A stretch of DNA of 64,000 bases from an uncultured Lachnospira sp. (GCA_910587485.1 CAJUKN010000005.1:1-64000), one strand, 5' to 3'; shown: positions 1 to 9,706, counted from the stretch's first letter. Numbers and translations are program-made. Notes: generated from the letters alone by a model not told the origin.

Positions 1-3
1 CAG

Positions 4-957
4 ATGATAAAAATGTCGGAAATACAGTCGCAGGAAGTTTCTTGGCTGTGGTATCTGTTTATTCCTTATGGCAAGCTGACAATCATTCAAGGCGGTCCGG
101 GCGATGGAAAAACAACGCTTGTGCTGAATATAGCGGCGAAACTATCAAAGGGAGAGGGGTTAGACAGTGAGATGAAATTATCTGAGCCAATGAATGTAAT
201 TTATCAGAGTGCTGAAGATGGTTTGGCAGATACAGTTAAACCAAGATTGGAGCTGGCAGGGGCAGACTGTGAGAGGATATTGGTTATTGATGAAAAAGAA
301 AAATCTCTATCTATGGCTGATGAACGATTGGAAAAGGCGATTGTGCAGACGAAAGCAAGAATGTTAATTTTAGATCCGATACAGGCTTATCTTGGCGGCG
401 GTATGGATATGAACAGAGCAAATGAAGCAAGGGATATGACGAAGAAATTGGGAGCGTTAGCAGAGAAATATCAGTGTGCAATCGTTCTTATTGGTCACAT
501 GAATAAAGCGGCAGGAAATAAGGCTGCGTATCAGGGCATGGGTTCGATTGATTTCTTCGCAGTAGCAAGAAGCATATTATTGATGGGCAGAGTTGAAGGA
601 GAACCAAATATTAGAGCAGTAGTGCAAATAAAAAATAATCTTGCAGCATTCGGACACTCGAAGGCATTTGCATTGTCGGAGGATGGTTTTCAATGGCTTG
701 GGGATTATGAGATTACGGCTGATGAAGTCTTAGGCGGCATTGCCCCAAAAGCAAATAAAATGGAACAGGCGAAGCGATTGCTTAGGGAACTGGCTTTGAC
801 TTCTAATGCAGTTCAGAGTAATGAGATTTTCGATATTGCGGACGAGCAAGGAATTTCAAAGAGGACATTGGAAAATGCCAAAAGGGAGCTTGGTATTTGG
901 GCGAAGAAGATAAACGATTCTTGGTATTGGGAATTGGATAAGGTCAAGTCGGAATAA
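4..957 (+). CDS. RepA-like AAA/RecA-fold ATPase of a mobile element
   Basis: A 317-residue P-loop ATPase of the RepA/AAA_25 kind carried by mobilizable elements, probably a replication helicase or partner of the element. A Walker A motif GGPGDGKTT lies near residue 31 and a Walker B run MLILDPIQAYLGG near residue 118. It is followed by VLIGHMNKA, a typical RecA-fold sensor segment. The C-terminal 70 residues look like a winged-helix tail. The frame is open to the first base of the window, so a slightly longer N-terminus cannot be excluded, but the WLWYLFIPYGKLTI segment close to the start is where family members normally begin. The next gene downstream is a broken relaxase, which supports a mobile-element origin. 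Confidence 0.75.
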   Translation: MIKMSEIQSQEVSWLWYLFIPYGKLTIIQGGPGDGKTTLVLNIAAKLSKGEGLDSEMKLSEPMNVIYQSAEDGLADTVKPRLELAGADCERILVIDEKEKSLSMADERLEKAIVQTKARMLILDPIQAYLGGGMDMNRANEARDMTKKLGALAEKYQCAIVLIGHMNKAAGNKAAYQGMGSIDFFAVARSILLMGRVEGEPNIRAVVQIKNNLAAFGHSKAFALSEDGFQWLGDYEITADEVLGGIAPKANKMEQAKRLLRELALTSNAVQSNEIFDIADEQGISKRTLENAKRELGIWAKKINDSWYWELDKVKSE

Positions 958-1147
958 AAGGAAGAACACAACAATGCAGACTATAAAGATTTTGCGGAGA
1001 TGAATATTGCAAGGTTGCAAAAGATATAGACTTTGCATTATTGCGGACTTGATTGAGATGTGTTTTCGCATGGATGAAATGAGTAGATGAAAAGGCGAAG
1101 CTATTTGCCAGCGCAAGCGTGGCAATGCCCCCCAGCAGGGCGCAAAG

Positions 1148-1208
1148 GCACTTTTGATAGAGCGTAGCCTGTCGAAAGTGCTTTTGCGTTACTTTCGCAG
1201 AAAGTAAC
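1148..1208. other. Candidate oriT / palindromic region upstream of the relaxase
   Basis: The 309-base gap before the relaxase holds two inverted repeats. GCACTTT (1148-1154) pairs with AAAGTGC (1175-1181). GTTACTTTC (1188-1196) pairs perfectly with GAAAGTAAC (1200-1208) across a 3-base loop. MobV relaxases usually have their nick site in hairpin-rich DNA just upstream of the mob gene. Position and structure therefore suggest an origin of transfer, but no nic consensus was identified. The GC content here is higher than in the flanking DNA. Confidence 0.4.
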
Positions 1209-1265
1209 AAAGGCTGTGCCTATCGGCACAAATATAACAGATAAAAATAAAGAAGATGGGAAGGT

Positions 1266-2576
1266 GTGAGATTATTGGAGAGAACAATTAGCGGCATGAT
1301 GGGAAAAGGTTCTGTTAGCCATAATACGAGAACTTTCAGTGCAAAGAATGTTGATAAGGAACGGAGCAAATATAATGTGGAGTTCTGCCATTTGGATATT
1401 AAAAAGGTATACCATGAATTATTTGATGAAGTGTTGGGGCGTTATAATGCAAAGCAAAAACGGAGTGATTAGAAAATTGACAATTATTATGAGAAGATAA
1501 GACAGAGCAAGTAGGAGAAGTTATTTCATGAAGTTATTCTTCAGATTGGAAATAAAGATGATACAAATGCTAAAAGTGAAGAAGGGCAGCTTGCAAAAGA
1601 AATACTGGTAGAGTTTATGAAAGATTTTCAGAAAAGAAATCCTAATCTATATGTGTTTTCGGCGCATCTGCATATGGATGAGGAAACGCCGCACGTTCAT
1701 GTTGATTTTGTTCCTTTTACCCGTAACAGCAAGCGTGGACTTGATACGAGAGTATCACTGAAAGGCGCACTGGCAGAGCAAGGGTTTAAAGGCGGCACAA
1801 GAAGCGCAACGGAGTGGAATCAATGGATAGAATCTGAAAAGCAGGAACTTTCAAAAGTTGCGGAAAGATATGGGGTGCGGTGGAAACAGTTAGGAACGCA
1901 TAATAAGCATTTATCTGTGTTGGACTTTGAAAAACAGGAGAGAGCGAAAGAAGTCGCAAAATTGGAAAAGGCGGTATCCAATAATAAAGCGGAATTATCC
2001 CACATTATTTATCAGCAAGTCTTGGCTAAAAATGAAATGGAGAAGATAAAGCAAGAGAATGAAGCTGTTTGGCAAGAAACAACAGAGCTTTCCGCAATCA
2101 ATGATTTATTAAGGGAGCAGACGGATGGATTGATGGAGAATAGAGAAAAGCTGATGTCTGATAATAAAGCATTGGAACAGCGACAGAAAAAGTTGCAGCA
2201 GGATATTGAGAAAATGGCTGATTCTAAAGTGACATTGGAACGTAACATACATGCCTATGATGAAGATACAAAATGGCAGTTGTCGAAGCCGGCTGCTTTA
2301 ATGAGCGCAAAGGCGTATCAGGAAAAGAACGCTATGCCACTTGTGGAAAGGCTGAAAGAAATTGTAAAAAGCCTTACGGTAAAATGTGTCAATCTGATGG
2401 AGCGGATTAAACAGTTAAAGGCAAAAATCGCAAAACAGGCAGAGGATATTGATTTCTATAAAGGTAAGGTACATCAGCAGTATGTAAAATTAGAACAGTT
2501 GCAGGAAAAAGCGGACGATTTTGAGCGTGTGAAACAGTATGTTGGGGCGGATAGTATTCTATGGAAAATGTTATAG
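1266..2576 (+). pseudogene. MobV-family plasmid recombination/mobilization relaxase, interrupted by two in-frame amber codons
   Basis: One reading frame encodes a Pre/Mob relaxase, but TAG codons at 1470-1472 and 1512-1514 interrupt it. The N-terminal part (1266-1469, GTG start) has the family opening TISGMMGKGS and VYHELFDEVLGRYN. The region after the second stop continues in the same frame with HEVILQIGNKDD. It then gives AHLHMDEETPHVHVDFVPF, the metal-binding HxHxDExTPHxH signature. The rest is a long coiled coil ending at 2576. No frameshift is needed, so two point mutations explain the damage. Internal starts such as 1617 could still give a C-terminal fragment lacking the N-terminal region. 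Confidence 0.85.
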
Positions 2577-2896
2577 GCTGTGAGTACAACATGGATAACG
2601 GTTATGTGGAGGTTTACTATTCAGATAGTAATATTTTGCGGTTGAAGTGTGAAGAAATAGAAGCCAGTCTGCGTACTACAGAGCAATCGCTTGCGAAGCT
2701 GCATAAGTTGTTGGATGATAAGCCGATTGAGTATGTTGCAATGGCGCTGTCGGGAGAACTGCAAGCCTATTGTGATATAGAGGCGGATATGGTAAAAGGG
2801 ATGTTTGGCACAATTGTTCAAGGATATTTGAAGCAGGGATACAGTAAAACTATGGCAGAAGCGTTGGCAAGAGAATTTTTTAGATATGAAAGTTGA
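2561..2896 (+). CDS. DUF6061 family protein
   Basis: A 111-residue protein starting inside the last codons of the relaxase frame (16-base overlap). The opening MENVIGCEYNMDNGYVEV matches the usual DUF6061 N-terminus (xxCEYNMDxGxVE), which supports this start rather than the internal ATG at 2591. DUF6061 proteins are small, of unknown function, and commonly sit beside mob genes in Firmicute mobilizable elements. No membrane segment or catalytic motif is visible. It is intact although its neighbour is broken. Confidence 0.65.
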   Translation: MENVIGCEYNMDNGYVEVYYSDSNILRLKCEEIEASLRTTEQSLAKLHKLLDDKPIEYVAMALSGELQAYCDIEADMVKGMFGTIVQGYLKQGYSKTMAEALAREFFRYES

Positions 2897-3024
2897 TAAA
2901 TGATATAAAACTCAAAAAGGTACAGTACTACAAACATTAGCGCAGATAAAATCGTATAGAAAAGCAATGGAAAAATAAGCAAAAATATGCTACAATAAGC
3001 ATTAATGAAAAGGAGAGGACACAG

Positions 3025-3108
3025 TTGTTTTATGGATGGCTGATTGTGGTTAAAAATTATAAATTAAAATATCATAAACATAAAGAGATGCAGATAATTT
3101 GCAAGTGA
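3025..3108 (+). CDS. Possible 27-residue ORF with strong ribosome-binding site
   Basis: A TTG-started ORF lies 6 bases after AAGGAGAGG (near 3010). It would encode a 27-residue peptide beginning LFYGWLIVV. The opening faintly resembles the N-terminus of ATP-grasp ligases (GWLIVN), so it may be a gene remnant rather than a real small protein. Included because the ribosome-binding site is good and the stretch is otherwise empty. Confidence 0.2.
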   Translation: MFYGWLIVVKNYKLKYHKHKEMQIICK

Positions 3109-3118
3109 GGTAAAAGGA

Positions 3119-4012
3119 TTGGCGGAGATAAAGTTATTTTCTTTGAATGAAGGAGTAAAAGAATGTACCTCGTCTGAGGTAGTCTTGGAAAAGGAACTTC
3201 AAACACTGATAGAACAAAATATGGAAACTTTTTTTGGAGTACGTTTTTTGAAAAGCGAATATGCCATTACGAATGGGCGGATGGATAGTATTGGAATTGA
3301 CGAAAATAATAGTCCGGTCATATTTGAATATAAACGTAGTCAAAATGAGAATGTAATTAATCAGGGATTGTTTTATCTCGATTGGCTTTTAGATCATAAG
3401 GCAGATTTTAAGCTGTTGGTTATTGAAAAATTGGGTATGGAATCAGCAGATGGAATAGACTGGTCTGTTCCCTGCGTTATTTGCATTGCACATGATTTTA
3501 CCAAATATGATCTTCATGCAGTTAATCAGATGCAAAGGAATATCAAATTAGTTAGTTATCGTAAATATGATAATGGCATGCTTTTATTTGAACATTTAAA
3601 TGCGCCGAATGTAAAGCCAATGACAGAAAACGGCGTAATGGATAGCGAAAAAAATAATGCACAGAAATCCCATATAGAAAAACTGGCAGCAGTTTCTGAC
3701 AATATGAAAAATCTCTATCATTCTATTTGTGATTTTATTGAAGCTTTTGGAGATGATATTACAGCGAATCAGTTAAAACTCTATTTGGCATATAAGAAGG
3801 TTCAGAATTTAGTATGCATTGAAATTTACAATAAGCAGATTCTTTTATTTGTGAAGCTTAATCCGGAAACTGTCAAATTGGAAAGTGGATTTACAAGGGA
3901 TATGCGTAATATTGGGCATTATGGCACCGGAGACTTGCAGATAATCATCAAAAATGCGTCCGACTTTGAAAGGGCAAAGCCTTTACTTGAGCGGGCATAT
4001 AGTGAGATGTGA
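3119..4012 (+). CDS. NucS-like PD-(D/E)XK domain protein with DUF5655-type C-terminus
   Basis: A 297-residue protein starting at TTG after GAGGTAAAAGG. The N-terminal half carries a RecB/NucS-like nuclease fold: GRMDSIGIDENNSPVIFEYKR supplies the acidic residue and the ExK pair. It is followed by NVINQGLFYLDWLLDHK, typical of DUF91/NucS-like proteins. The C-terminal third resembles DUF5655, a domain often attached to such nucleases. It lies directly upstream of a DNA methylase and restriction enzyme. It may therefore be an accessory nuclease of the restriction module, but its substrate is unknown. Confidence 0.65.
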   Translation: MAEIKLFSLNEGVKECTSSEVVLEKELQTLIEQNMETFFGVRFLKSEYAITNGRMDSIGIDENNSPVIFEYKRSQNENVINQGLFYLDWLLDHKADFKLLVIEKLGMESADGIDWSVPCVICIAHDFTKYDLHAVNQMQRNIKLVSYRKYDNGMLLFEHLNAPNVKPMTENGVMDSEKNNAQKSHIEKLAAVSDNMKNLYHSICDFIEAFGDDITANQLKLYLAYKKVQNLVCIEIYNKQILLFVKLNPETVKLESGFTRDMRNIGHYGTGDLQIIIKNASDFERAKPLLERAYSEM

Positions 4013-4109
4013 ACGAATAATTTCAACACTGGTAGCTTTTTGATAGGTGCTTAAGTAATCAAAAATTGAGAAAATTTATGACAAAGGTATATGAAAGTCG
4101 GGGAAATAA

Positions 4110-5597
4110 ATGTTAGATTACATTATTGAACGTACAAATAGATATATTGATGATATGCCCAAAAAAGAGCGCAAAAAATATGGTCAATTTTTTACAAGTA
4201 AGGAAACAGCACGTTTTATGGCTGGTTTATATAATATTCCGGATAATAAGTCTAAAGTCAGTATTTTAGATGCGGGAGCAGGATCAGGGATATTATCGTG
4301 TGCACTTATAGAACGATTAGAGCAGATGGCTTCTGTTCAAATGATAGAATTGACTTGTTACGAGAATGATGACAATATTTTAGGTTTGTTAAAAGAAAAT
4401 TTGCAAACTTGTCACGAGAGTTCCCAAAAGAGTATTAACATACAGATTATTACGGATAATTATATTACAAGTCAGTACTTGGATTTTAATCATATGATAG
4501 GTGGCAATCCTAATTCCCCTAAATATGATGTTGTAATTGGTAATCCTCCATATATGAAGATACCGAAAAATGCGCCAGAGGCAACTGCAATGCCAGAAGT
4601 TTGTTATGGCGCACCGAATTTATATTTTATTTTTGCAGCAATGGGATTGTTTAATCTTGCTGATAATGGCGAAATGGTGTACATTATTCCGCGCTCATGG
4701 ACGTCTGGTGCTTATTTTAAGCGATTTAGGCAGTATTTTTTGAGAGAGGGAAAATTAGAACACATTCATTTGTTTGTAAGCAGGAATAAAGTATTTGATA
4801 AAGAAGATGTTTTACAGGAAACGATTATCATTAAAGTAAAAAAGACAATCCAAACACCGGAAAAAGTAACAATTACTTCTTCACAGTCGAACAATGATTT
4901 TGATAATCTTACTTCCTTGACTGTGCCATATGGCTTAGTGGTTTCGGGAGATGATTATTATGTGTATTTAGTGACAGATGAAAAAGAAGTTTCGGTGTTG
5001 GAACGATTACATAGATTTGATAAAACATTGCCGGAAATAGGGTTAAAAATGAAAACGGGATTGACGGTTGATTTTCGTAATCGTGAAATACTTCGTGATG
5101 TTGAAGAGGAAGGTGCAATTCCACTCTTTTATTCGCAACATATTAAACAAGGAGAAGTGCAGTTTCCTATTCAGAAAGAACACGAGTATGTGGTGACGGA
5201 TCAAAAGGGATTGATGCAGGAAAACCGAAATTATTTGTTTGTCAAGCGTTTTACAGCAAAAGAAGAACGGCGCAGATTGCAGTGCGGTGTATATTTATCA
5301 AAGAAATATCCACAGTATAAGAAAATCAGCACACAAAATAAGATAAATTTTATAGACGGATTGATAACAGAAATGTCTGAGTGCCTTGTGTATGGATTAT
5401 ATGTGATTTTTAATTCTACTCTTTACGATGAATATTATAGAATTTTGAATGGTTCAACGCAGGTAAATTCAACAGAAATTAATGCGATGCCTGTTCCAGA
5501 TTTGGATAATATACAAGAAATGGGTAGAAAATTGATGAAAAGCAAGGATATGTCAGAAAATAACTGTAATATGATATTGGAGGGGTACTGTGGATAA
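4110..5597 (+). CDS. Type II DNA N6-adenine methyltransferase
   Basis: A 495-residue class I methyltransferase. Motif I is LDAGAGSGILSCAL (near residue 50, SAM binding) and motif IV is NPPYMK (near residue 149), which identifies an amino-methylase, most likely N6-adenine. The C-terminal 250 residues would be the target-recognition part. The last 8 bases overlap the start of the restriction endonuclease gene, so the two are translationally coupled. It should protect host DNA at the site cut by the downstream enzyme. Given that enzyme's family, CTGCAG is the likely site (inferred). Confidence 0.85.
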   Translation: MLDYIIERTNRYIDDMPKKERKKYGQFFTSKETARFMAGLYNIPDNKSKVSILDAGAGSGILSCALIERLEQMASVQMIELTCYENDDNILGLLKENLQTCHESSQKSINIQIITDNYITSQYLDFNHMIGGNPNSPKYDVVIGNPPYMKIPKNAPEATAMPEVCYGAPNLYFIFAAMGLFNLADNGEMVYIIPRSWTSGAYFKRFRQYFLREGKLEHIHLFVSRNKVFDKEDVLQETIIIKVKKTIQTPEKVTITSSQSNNDFDNLTSLTVPYGLVVSGDDYYVYLVTDEKEVSVLERLHRFDKTLPEIGLKMKTGLTVDFRNREILRDVEEEGAIPLFYSQHIKQGEVQFPIQKEHEYVVTDQKGLMQENRNYLFVKRFTAKEERRRLQCGVYLSKKYPQYKKISTQNKINFIDGLITEMSECLVYGLYVIFNSTLYDEYYRILNGSTQVNSTEINAMPVPDLDNIQEMGRKLMKSKDMSENNCNMILEGYCG

Positions 5598-6507
5598 AAT
5601 TGATGAAGCAAGAGAACTTTTGAAAATGCTTGGAATGCCTAAAGCACAGCAGGCGGATATTTGCTGTTATGTGCTGTTGGCAATGGCAGGGATAAAGCGG
5701 GATACAGCATGGGTAGATGCCGGAAATGAGTGGATTCGTATTCATGATATTATCCAGTTTGCCAATACATATTATGGATCGACTTATGCAGAGAACAGCA
5801 GAGAAACTTTTCGTAAGCAGGCATTGCATCATTTTCGTAATGCGGCGCTCGTAGAGGATAATGGGAAAGCTACAAATAGCCCTAATTATAAGTACAGGCT
5901 TACCAAAGAAACATTGCAAGTGATAAGGGCATTTCATACATCGGAGTGGCAAAAATCTGTAGGTCGATTTTTGAAATACCATGAAAAACTGGTAGATATG
6001 TATGCTTCAAAAAAGAAAATGACAATGATGCCAGTGCGTATAAATGGAGCTGATTTTCAATTTTCTACAGGTAAGCACAATGAACTGCAGAAAGCTATTA
6101 TTGAGGAATTTGCACCACGTTTTGCACCCAATTCAGAATGTTTGTATGTAGGCGATACCATAGAGAAAGATTTAGTCAAAAATGTTGATAAGCTGACAAA
6201 ATTAGGATTTGAAATAACTTTGCATGACAAGATGCCAGATGTGGTTTTGTACAGGGAAGATAAGGATTGGATATATTTTGTTGAATCAGTGACTTCCGTA
6301 GGTCCGATGGATTTTAAAAGAATATTGGAAATAACTGAGATGACAAAGAAGGTAACAGCAGGGAAAATCTTTGTAACAGCATTTCTTGACTTTAAAACTT
6401 ATAAGAGATTTTCGGAAAATTTGGCATGGGAAACGGAAGTCTGGATTGCGGAGATGCCGGAGCATATGATACATTTGAATGGGGATAAGTTTTTAGGACC
6501 GAGATAG
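5590..6507 (+). CDS. BsuBI/PstI-family type II restriction endonuclease
   Basis: A 305-residue protein starting with GTG after GGAGGGG and overlapping the methylase gene. An N-terminal helical/winged-helix region (RIHDIIQFANTYY, SRETFRKQALHHF) precedes a catalytic domain. That domain contains FVESVTSVGPMDFKR and PDVVLYREDKDWIYFVES, typical of BsuBI/PstI enzymes. Family members cut CTGCAG. CTGCAG itself occurs inside this gene (6085-6090) and elsewhere in the window, so protection must come from the methylase. Together with the gene before it this forms a complete R-M system within the mobile element. Confidence 0.85.
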   Translation: MDKIDEARELLKMLGMPKAQQADICCYVLLAMAGIKRDTAWVDAGNEWIRIHDIIQFANTYYGSTYAENSRETFRKQALHHFRNAALVEDNGKATNSPNYKYRLTKETLQVIRAFHTSEWQKSVGRFLKYHEKLVDMYASKKKMTMMPVRINGADFQFSTGKHNELQKAIIEEFAPRFAPNSECLYVGDTIEKDLVKNVDKLTKLGFEITLHDKMPDVVLYREDKDWIYFVESVTSVGPMDFKRILEITEMTKKVTAGKIFVTAFLDFKTYKRFSENLAWETEVWIAEMPEHMIHLNGDKFLGPR

Positions 6508-6552
6508 ATATGAAGGATAGTTTAGATCAACCGATGTCTAATAAATGAGAAG

Positions 6553-7032
6553 GTGAGAAAAATCAGTATACTTTTATCAGCAGAAAATATTGAAAATTGG
6601 TGTGGGTGGCTGGCTAAAAATAATGTTTTTACTGTGCTTTGTGGCATTACTACACTGGTGGGATTTTTCATTACAGTATATATTTCTGTGAAAACCAAAT
6701 CTCCACTTGAAAATAAAAATCCTTTAGCAGCAATTGCTCAAATATCTTCTTTTGACAGTAAAACATTTTTTGATTCTGACAATAGTTTTATTGCGTCAAT
6801 AAAAGATAATTATGTGGTTATACATGCAAGAATTTCAGATAGAAATGATGTTTTAGCAGAGAGATTAACTCTTATGCTGGTGCCAAGCACATATAAAGAT
6901 GTGTATAAGTATGTTGATGGAGATGATGATAGTGAACTTTTGCGATTACAAACTTTGATAAAGTCAAGTTTCCCTAATTCTTTGGATATTGCTAATGACA
7001 TTTTAGGAATGTCAGCGGAAATTGATGAATAA
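6553..7032 (+). CDS. Hypothetical single-pass membrane protein
   Basis: A 159-residue protein that I do not recognise. It starts at GTG and has one membrane segment near residues 24-47 (NVFTVLCGITTLVGFFITVY). A soluble domain follows with several acidic runs (DGDDDSELL). It is the last gene before the EF-Tu fragment that marks the element boundary, so it is probably element cargo. The start is uncertain because the ribosome-binding site is weak. Confidence 0.45.
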   Translation: MRKISILLSAENIENWCGWLAKNNVFTVLCGITTLVGFFITVYISVKTKSPLENKNPLAAIAQISSFDSKTFFDSDNSFIASIKDNYVVIHARISDRNDVLAERLTLMLVPSTYKDVYKYVDGDDDSELLRLQTLIKSSFPNSLDIANDILGMSAEIDE

Positions 7033-7132
7033 GGACGTGGTTCTATTTTGGTTCTAAAAAATTTAGAAACTTCAAATAACATGGCTGAAATGAAATACAT
7101 GAAAAAGTATTGTGATTATGTTCCCTACGAAC

Positions 7133-7186
7133 CGTGAGGGTGGTAGAACAGTTGGTTCTGGTGCAGTTGCTACTATCATTGAGTAA
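7133..7186 (+). pseudogene. tuf: Displaced 3' end of the EF-Tu gene (candidate attachment site)
   Basis: Codons 7133-7183 read REGGRTVGSGAVATIIE followed by TAA, the universally conserved C-terminus of elongation factor Tu. Upstream of 7133 the match stops abruptly: the preceding codons read FPTN instead of the FAL/FAI expected before RE. The fragment lies at the edge of a block of mobile genes. The likely explanation is integration of the element into the 3' end of tuf, which regenerates the intact gene on the other side and leaves this duplicate here. Confidence 0.85.
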
Positions 7187-7210
7187 TTATAATTTATATA
7201 TTAAATTCAA

Positions 7211-7240
7211 GGCTTTCGGGGTTCTCCGAAAGCCTTTTTT
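7211..7240 (+). terminator. Intrinsic terminator (original tuf terminator)
   Basis: A perfect 9-bp stem, GGCTTTCGG (7211-7219) with CCGAAAGCC (7226-7234), is followed by six T. It sits 24 bases after the EF-Tu stop codon and is probably the native tuf terminator now separated from its gene. The bases from here to 7542 hold no gene that I can see. Confidence 0.9.
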
Positions 7241-7542
7241 ATGATGCCCCAGTTGAGTACGCAAAATGAGTGAAACATAAAATCTGTTATCACACATCAT
7301 AAATTTAAGTGAAACTATTTATGCTACTGTATTATGGCAGATATTGCTTGAGTGATATTTGTAAAAAATAATATAGAATTGTGAGAAAATTATAAAAATA
7401 AGAAAAATAAGGAACAGATAAGATTCATGGAAATGGATTCCATCTTCCTTTATAGAATATGCAGTTGACGTGCATACCATGAAATGTTAAGCTACGCGTA
7501 AGATAAAAACATCAACATTGGTGAAGAGTGTAAGGAAAGCAT

Positions 7543-8303
7543 ATGAATATTGCAATCTGTGATGATGATAGAAAAGTATGTAGTTTTTTTGAGAAAAAGA
7601 TAAAATCCATTTATCAAAATGCAAATATAAAAAGTTTTTATGATGCCAATGAAATTTGGAATATTGCAAAACAGGAATCCAATCAGCACCAGACATTTTG
7701 TTATTAGATATCCAAATGAATGGTATGGAACTTGCGCAGAAACTGAGAAGTATCGGTTGGAAAACGATTTTAATATTTATTACAGCATACGCTGATTATG
7801 TATTTGATGCCTTTGATGTTGGAGCATTTCACTATTTGGTAAAGCCTATTTCTGACAAAAAATTTGAGGAAGTTTTGCATAAAGCAGCAGAACAGTTTGA
7901 TAAGCAAAAGACAAATGTTAAAAATACAGACATAGTCAGGAATGATGAGAAACGCATTATGGTAAAAAGAGGAGGCGTTCATACAACCATAAAAGTATCT
8001 GACATCATCTATGCGGAGGTATTTAATCGAAAAGTAGTTCTTCATACGACGGTGGAAAGTATTGAATATTATGGAAAGCTTAAAAGCCTTGAGGACGAGC
8101 TTGGAAGTGATTTTTACAGACCACACAGGGCGTATCTTGTTAATCTGAAGTATGTCCTAAAATATAACAATAATGCTATATTTATGCAAAACGGTCAGGT
8201 AATGATGGCAAAGCAAAATTATGCAGGATTTATAAAGGCATATATGGCATATATGAAGCGTGAGTATGGAGAAATATTTGAACATGGCAGGTCTGACGGA
8301 TAA
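7543..8303 (+). pseudogene. Frameshifted LytTR response regulator (AgrA/VirR-like)
   Basis: The frame opens at ATG 7543 (after TAAGGAAAG) with MNIAICDDD, the start of a receiver domain, and stops near 7695. The rest continues in a different frame: APDILLLDIQMNG (phospho-acceptor Asp), VKPISDKKFEEVL, then a LytTR DNA-binding domain (IMVKRGGVHTTIKVSDIIYAEV, split across strands of the fold) to 8303. A single indel around 7650-7680 explains the break. It would have worked with the kinase immediately downstream, which is also damaged. A sequencing error is possible but less likely with both partners broken. Confidence 0.8.
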
Positions 8304-8322
8304 AAGATTGGAGGAATCGCAA

Positions 8323-9577
8323 ATGACTGATTGGGAAAGTTTTTATGAACTTGTAAGCATGATAAACAGTATTGTGATTTGTGTTATTTTTGGAGTGGCA
8401 TTCTCCTATTTCTGCATGCCTTTTGTAGAACAAAAAAAACATGCACTGGCTGTTGGGGCGTCTTTTTCTGCAATGCTGCAATTTTTGTGGATTATTCCCA
8501 TAAAGATTGGCAATTTTACCGTATATAGTTTGAGTGTAATTGCAGGATTTTTGGTGTTGTATGCACTTGAGAAAAATCGTATAATGCAGAAAATTTTTCT
8601 TGCTGTGACGTTCTTTAGCGTTCGATGGATTACGATGGCAATCGGCAACTGTCTATATATATGGATTGCTAAAATATGTGTGGAACTACCACATTTTAGT
8701 GAAAATTTGGGATTGCAGTTTCAACTGTTTCTGTTTAATGTCGTGTTGAATGATATTGTTGATTTGGCATTACTGCTTGTAATCTCATGGCTGATAGGAA
8801 AAGTGTATAAATACAGTAATGAGGATATGAATCGGAATGAATTTCTGCTGCTGGTGATGCCTTCCATGTCAGGACTGATAGGCTATGCTATGATGAAATA
8901 TTATGACTATAATTATAGAGTGGATACAAATTATAAATTGTCAGAAATTTCAATACAATTTAATCTGATGTGTCTTTGTTATTATGTGATATCGCTAATT
9001 ACAATTATTGTGCTGATTGTGCTGTATCAAAGTATTAAGGAGAAACAAGAGGAAGCAAAGCAGAATGAGTTGTTAAATGGTCAGATTGAGAGTATAAAGC
9101 ATCATATCAGCAGGGTAGAGCATCTATATATGGACATCAGAGGACTTCGGCATGATATGGGGAATCATATTACTACCATGGAGGCACTGTACAATACAGG
9201 TAAGGGTGCGGCTGCAAAGGAATATATGGAGGAACTCAAACAAAAGTTGTGGTTATCCCAAAAGTGAAAACATTAGTGCATTTGACATCAGTGTCATATT
9301 AAATAATGCACTTGATAATGCTATAAGGGCGGCAAAAAGTGTTGTGAAAACAGGAGACCACGCACGAATTATGGTGCGTTCTTATGTAAAAAATGATGTT
9401 TATATGTTGGAAATCGAAAACAATTTTATACAAGCTGAGACGGTAGACAGGAGAAAATGTCAGGAACATGGATATGGTCTGCTAAATATTCAGAAAGTAT
9501 CGCAGAAGTATTGTGGCGATATGCTGATTGAGCGTGTGGATGGTGTGTACAAGCTTAGTGTGATGCTTGTGCAATAA
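8323..9577 (+). pseudogene. AgrC-like sensor histidine kinase with internal deletion and frameshift
   Basis: It starts at ATG 8323 after TTGGAGGAATCG. Six or more membrane segments occupy residues 10-240, followed by the DHp box GLRHDMGNHITTMEAL. The first frame stops at 9267 just after EELKQK. A different frame resumes at YPKSENISAFDISVILNNALDNA, the ATPase N-box, and ends at 9577 with a G-box (GYGLLNIQ). Intact relatives have roughly 40-50 residues between those two points, so part of the gene is missing as well as shifted. Non-functional as it stands. Confidence 0.8.
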
Positions 9578-9706
9578 GCTGACAACAAAAAAATCCTGTT
9601 CACAACAAATCGGTTTAGTTAAAAAAATAGTCCTCCGAAATCTGTTTCAGATGCGGATTTGTTTGAAAAAATAGATTGTATTAAAAAATAAAAGGAGAAA
9701 ACAGCT

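Noticed and set aside
944..1210. Minus-strand ORF across the candidate oriT
   Set aside because: No ribosome-binding site, low-quality protein composition and overlap with the structured upstream region of the relaxase.
1470..1514. Programmed amber readthrough (for example pyrrolysine) in the relaxase
   Set aside because: Several intact genes in the window end in TAG (for example the ATPase at 22318-22320), no suppressor tRNA is visible and the affected positions are ordinary residues in relatives.
5590..6507. Avoidance of CTGCAG as evidence for the R-M specificity
   Set aside because: CTGCAG occurs at 6085, near 16885 and near 27125, so the sites are not avoided; specificity rests on family membership alone.
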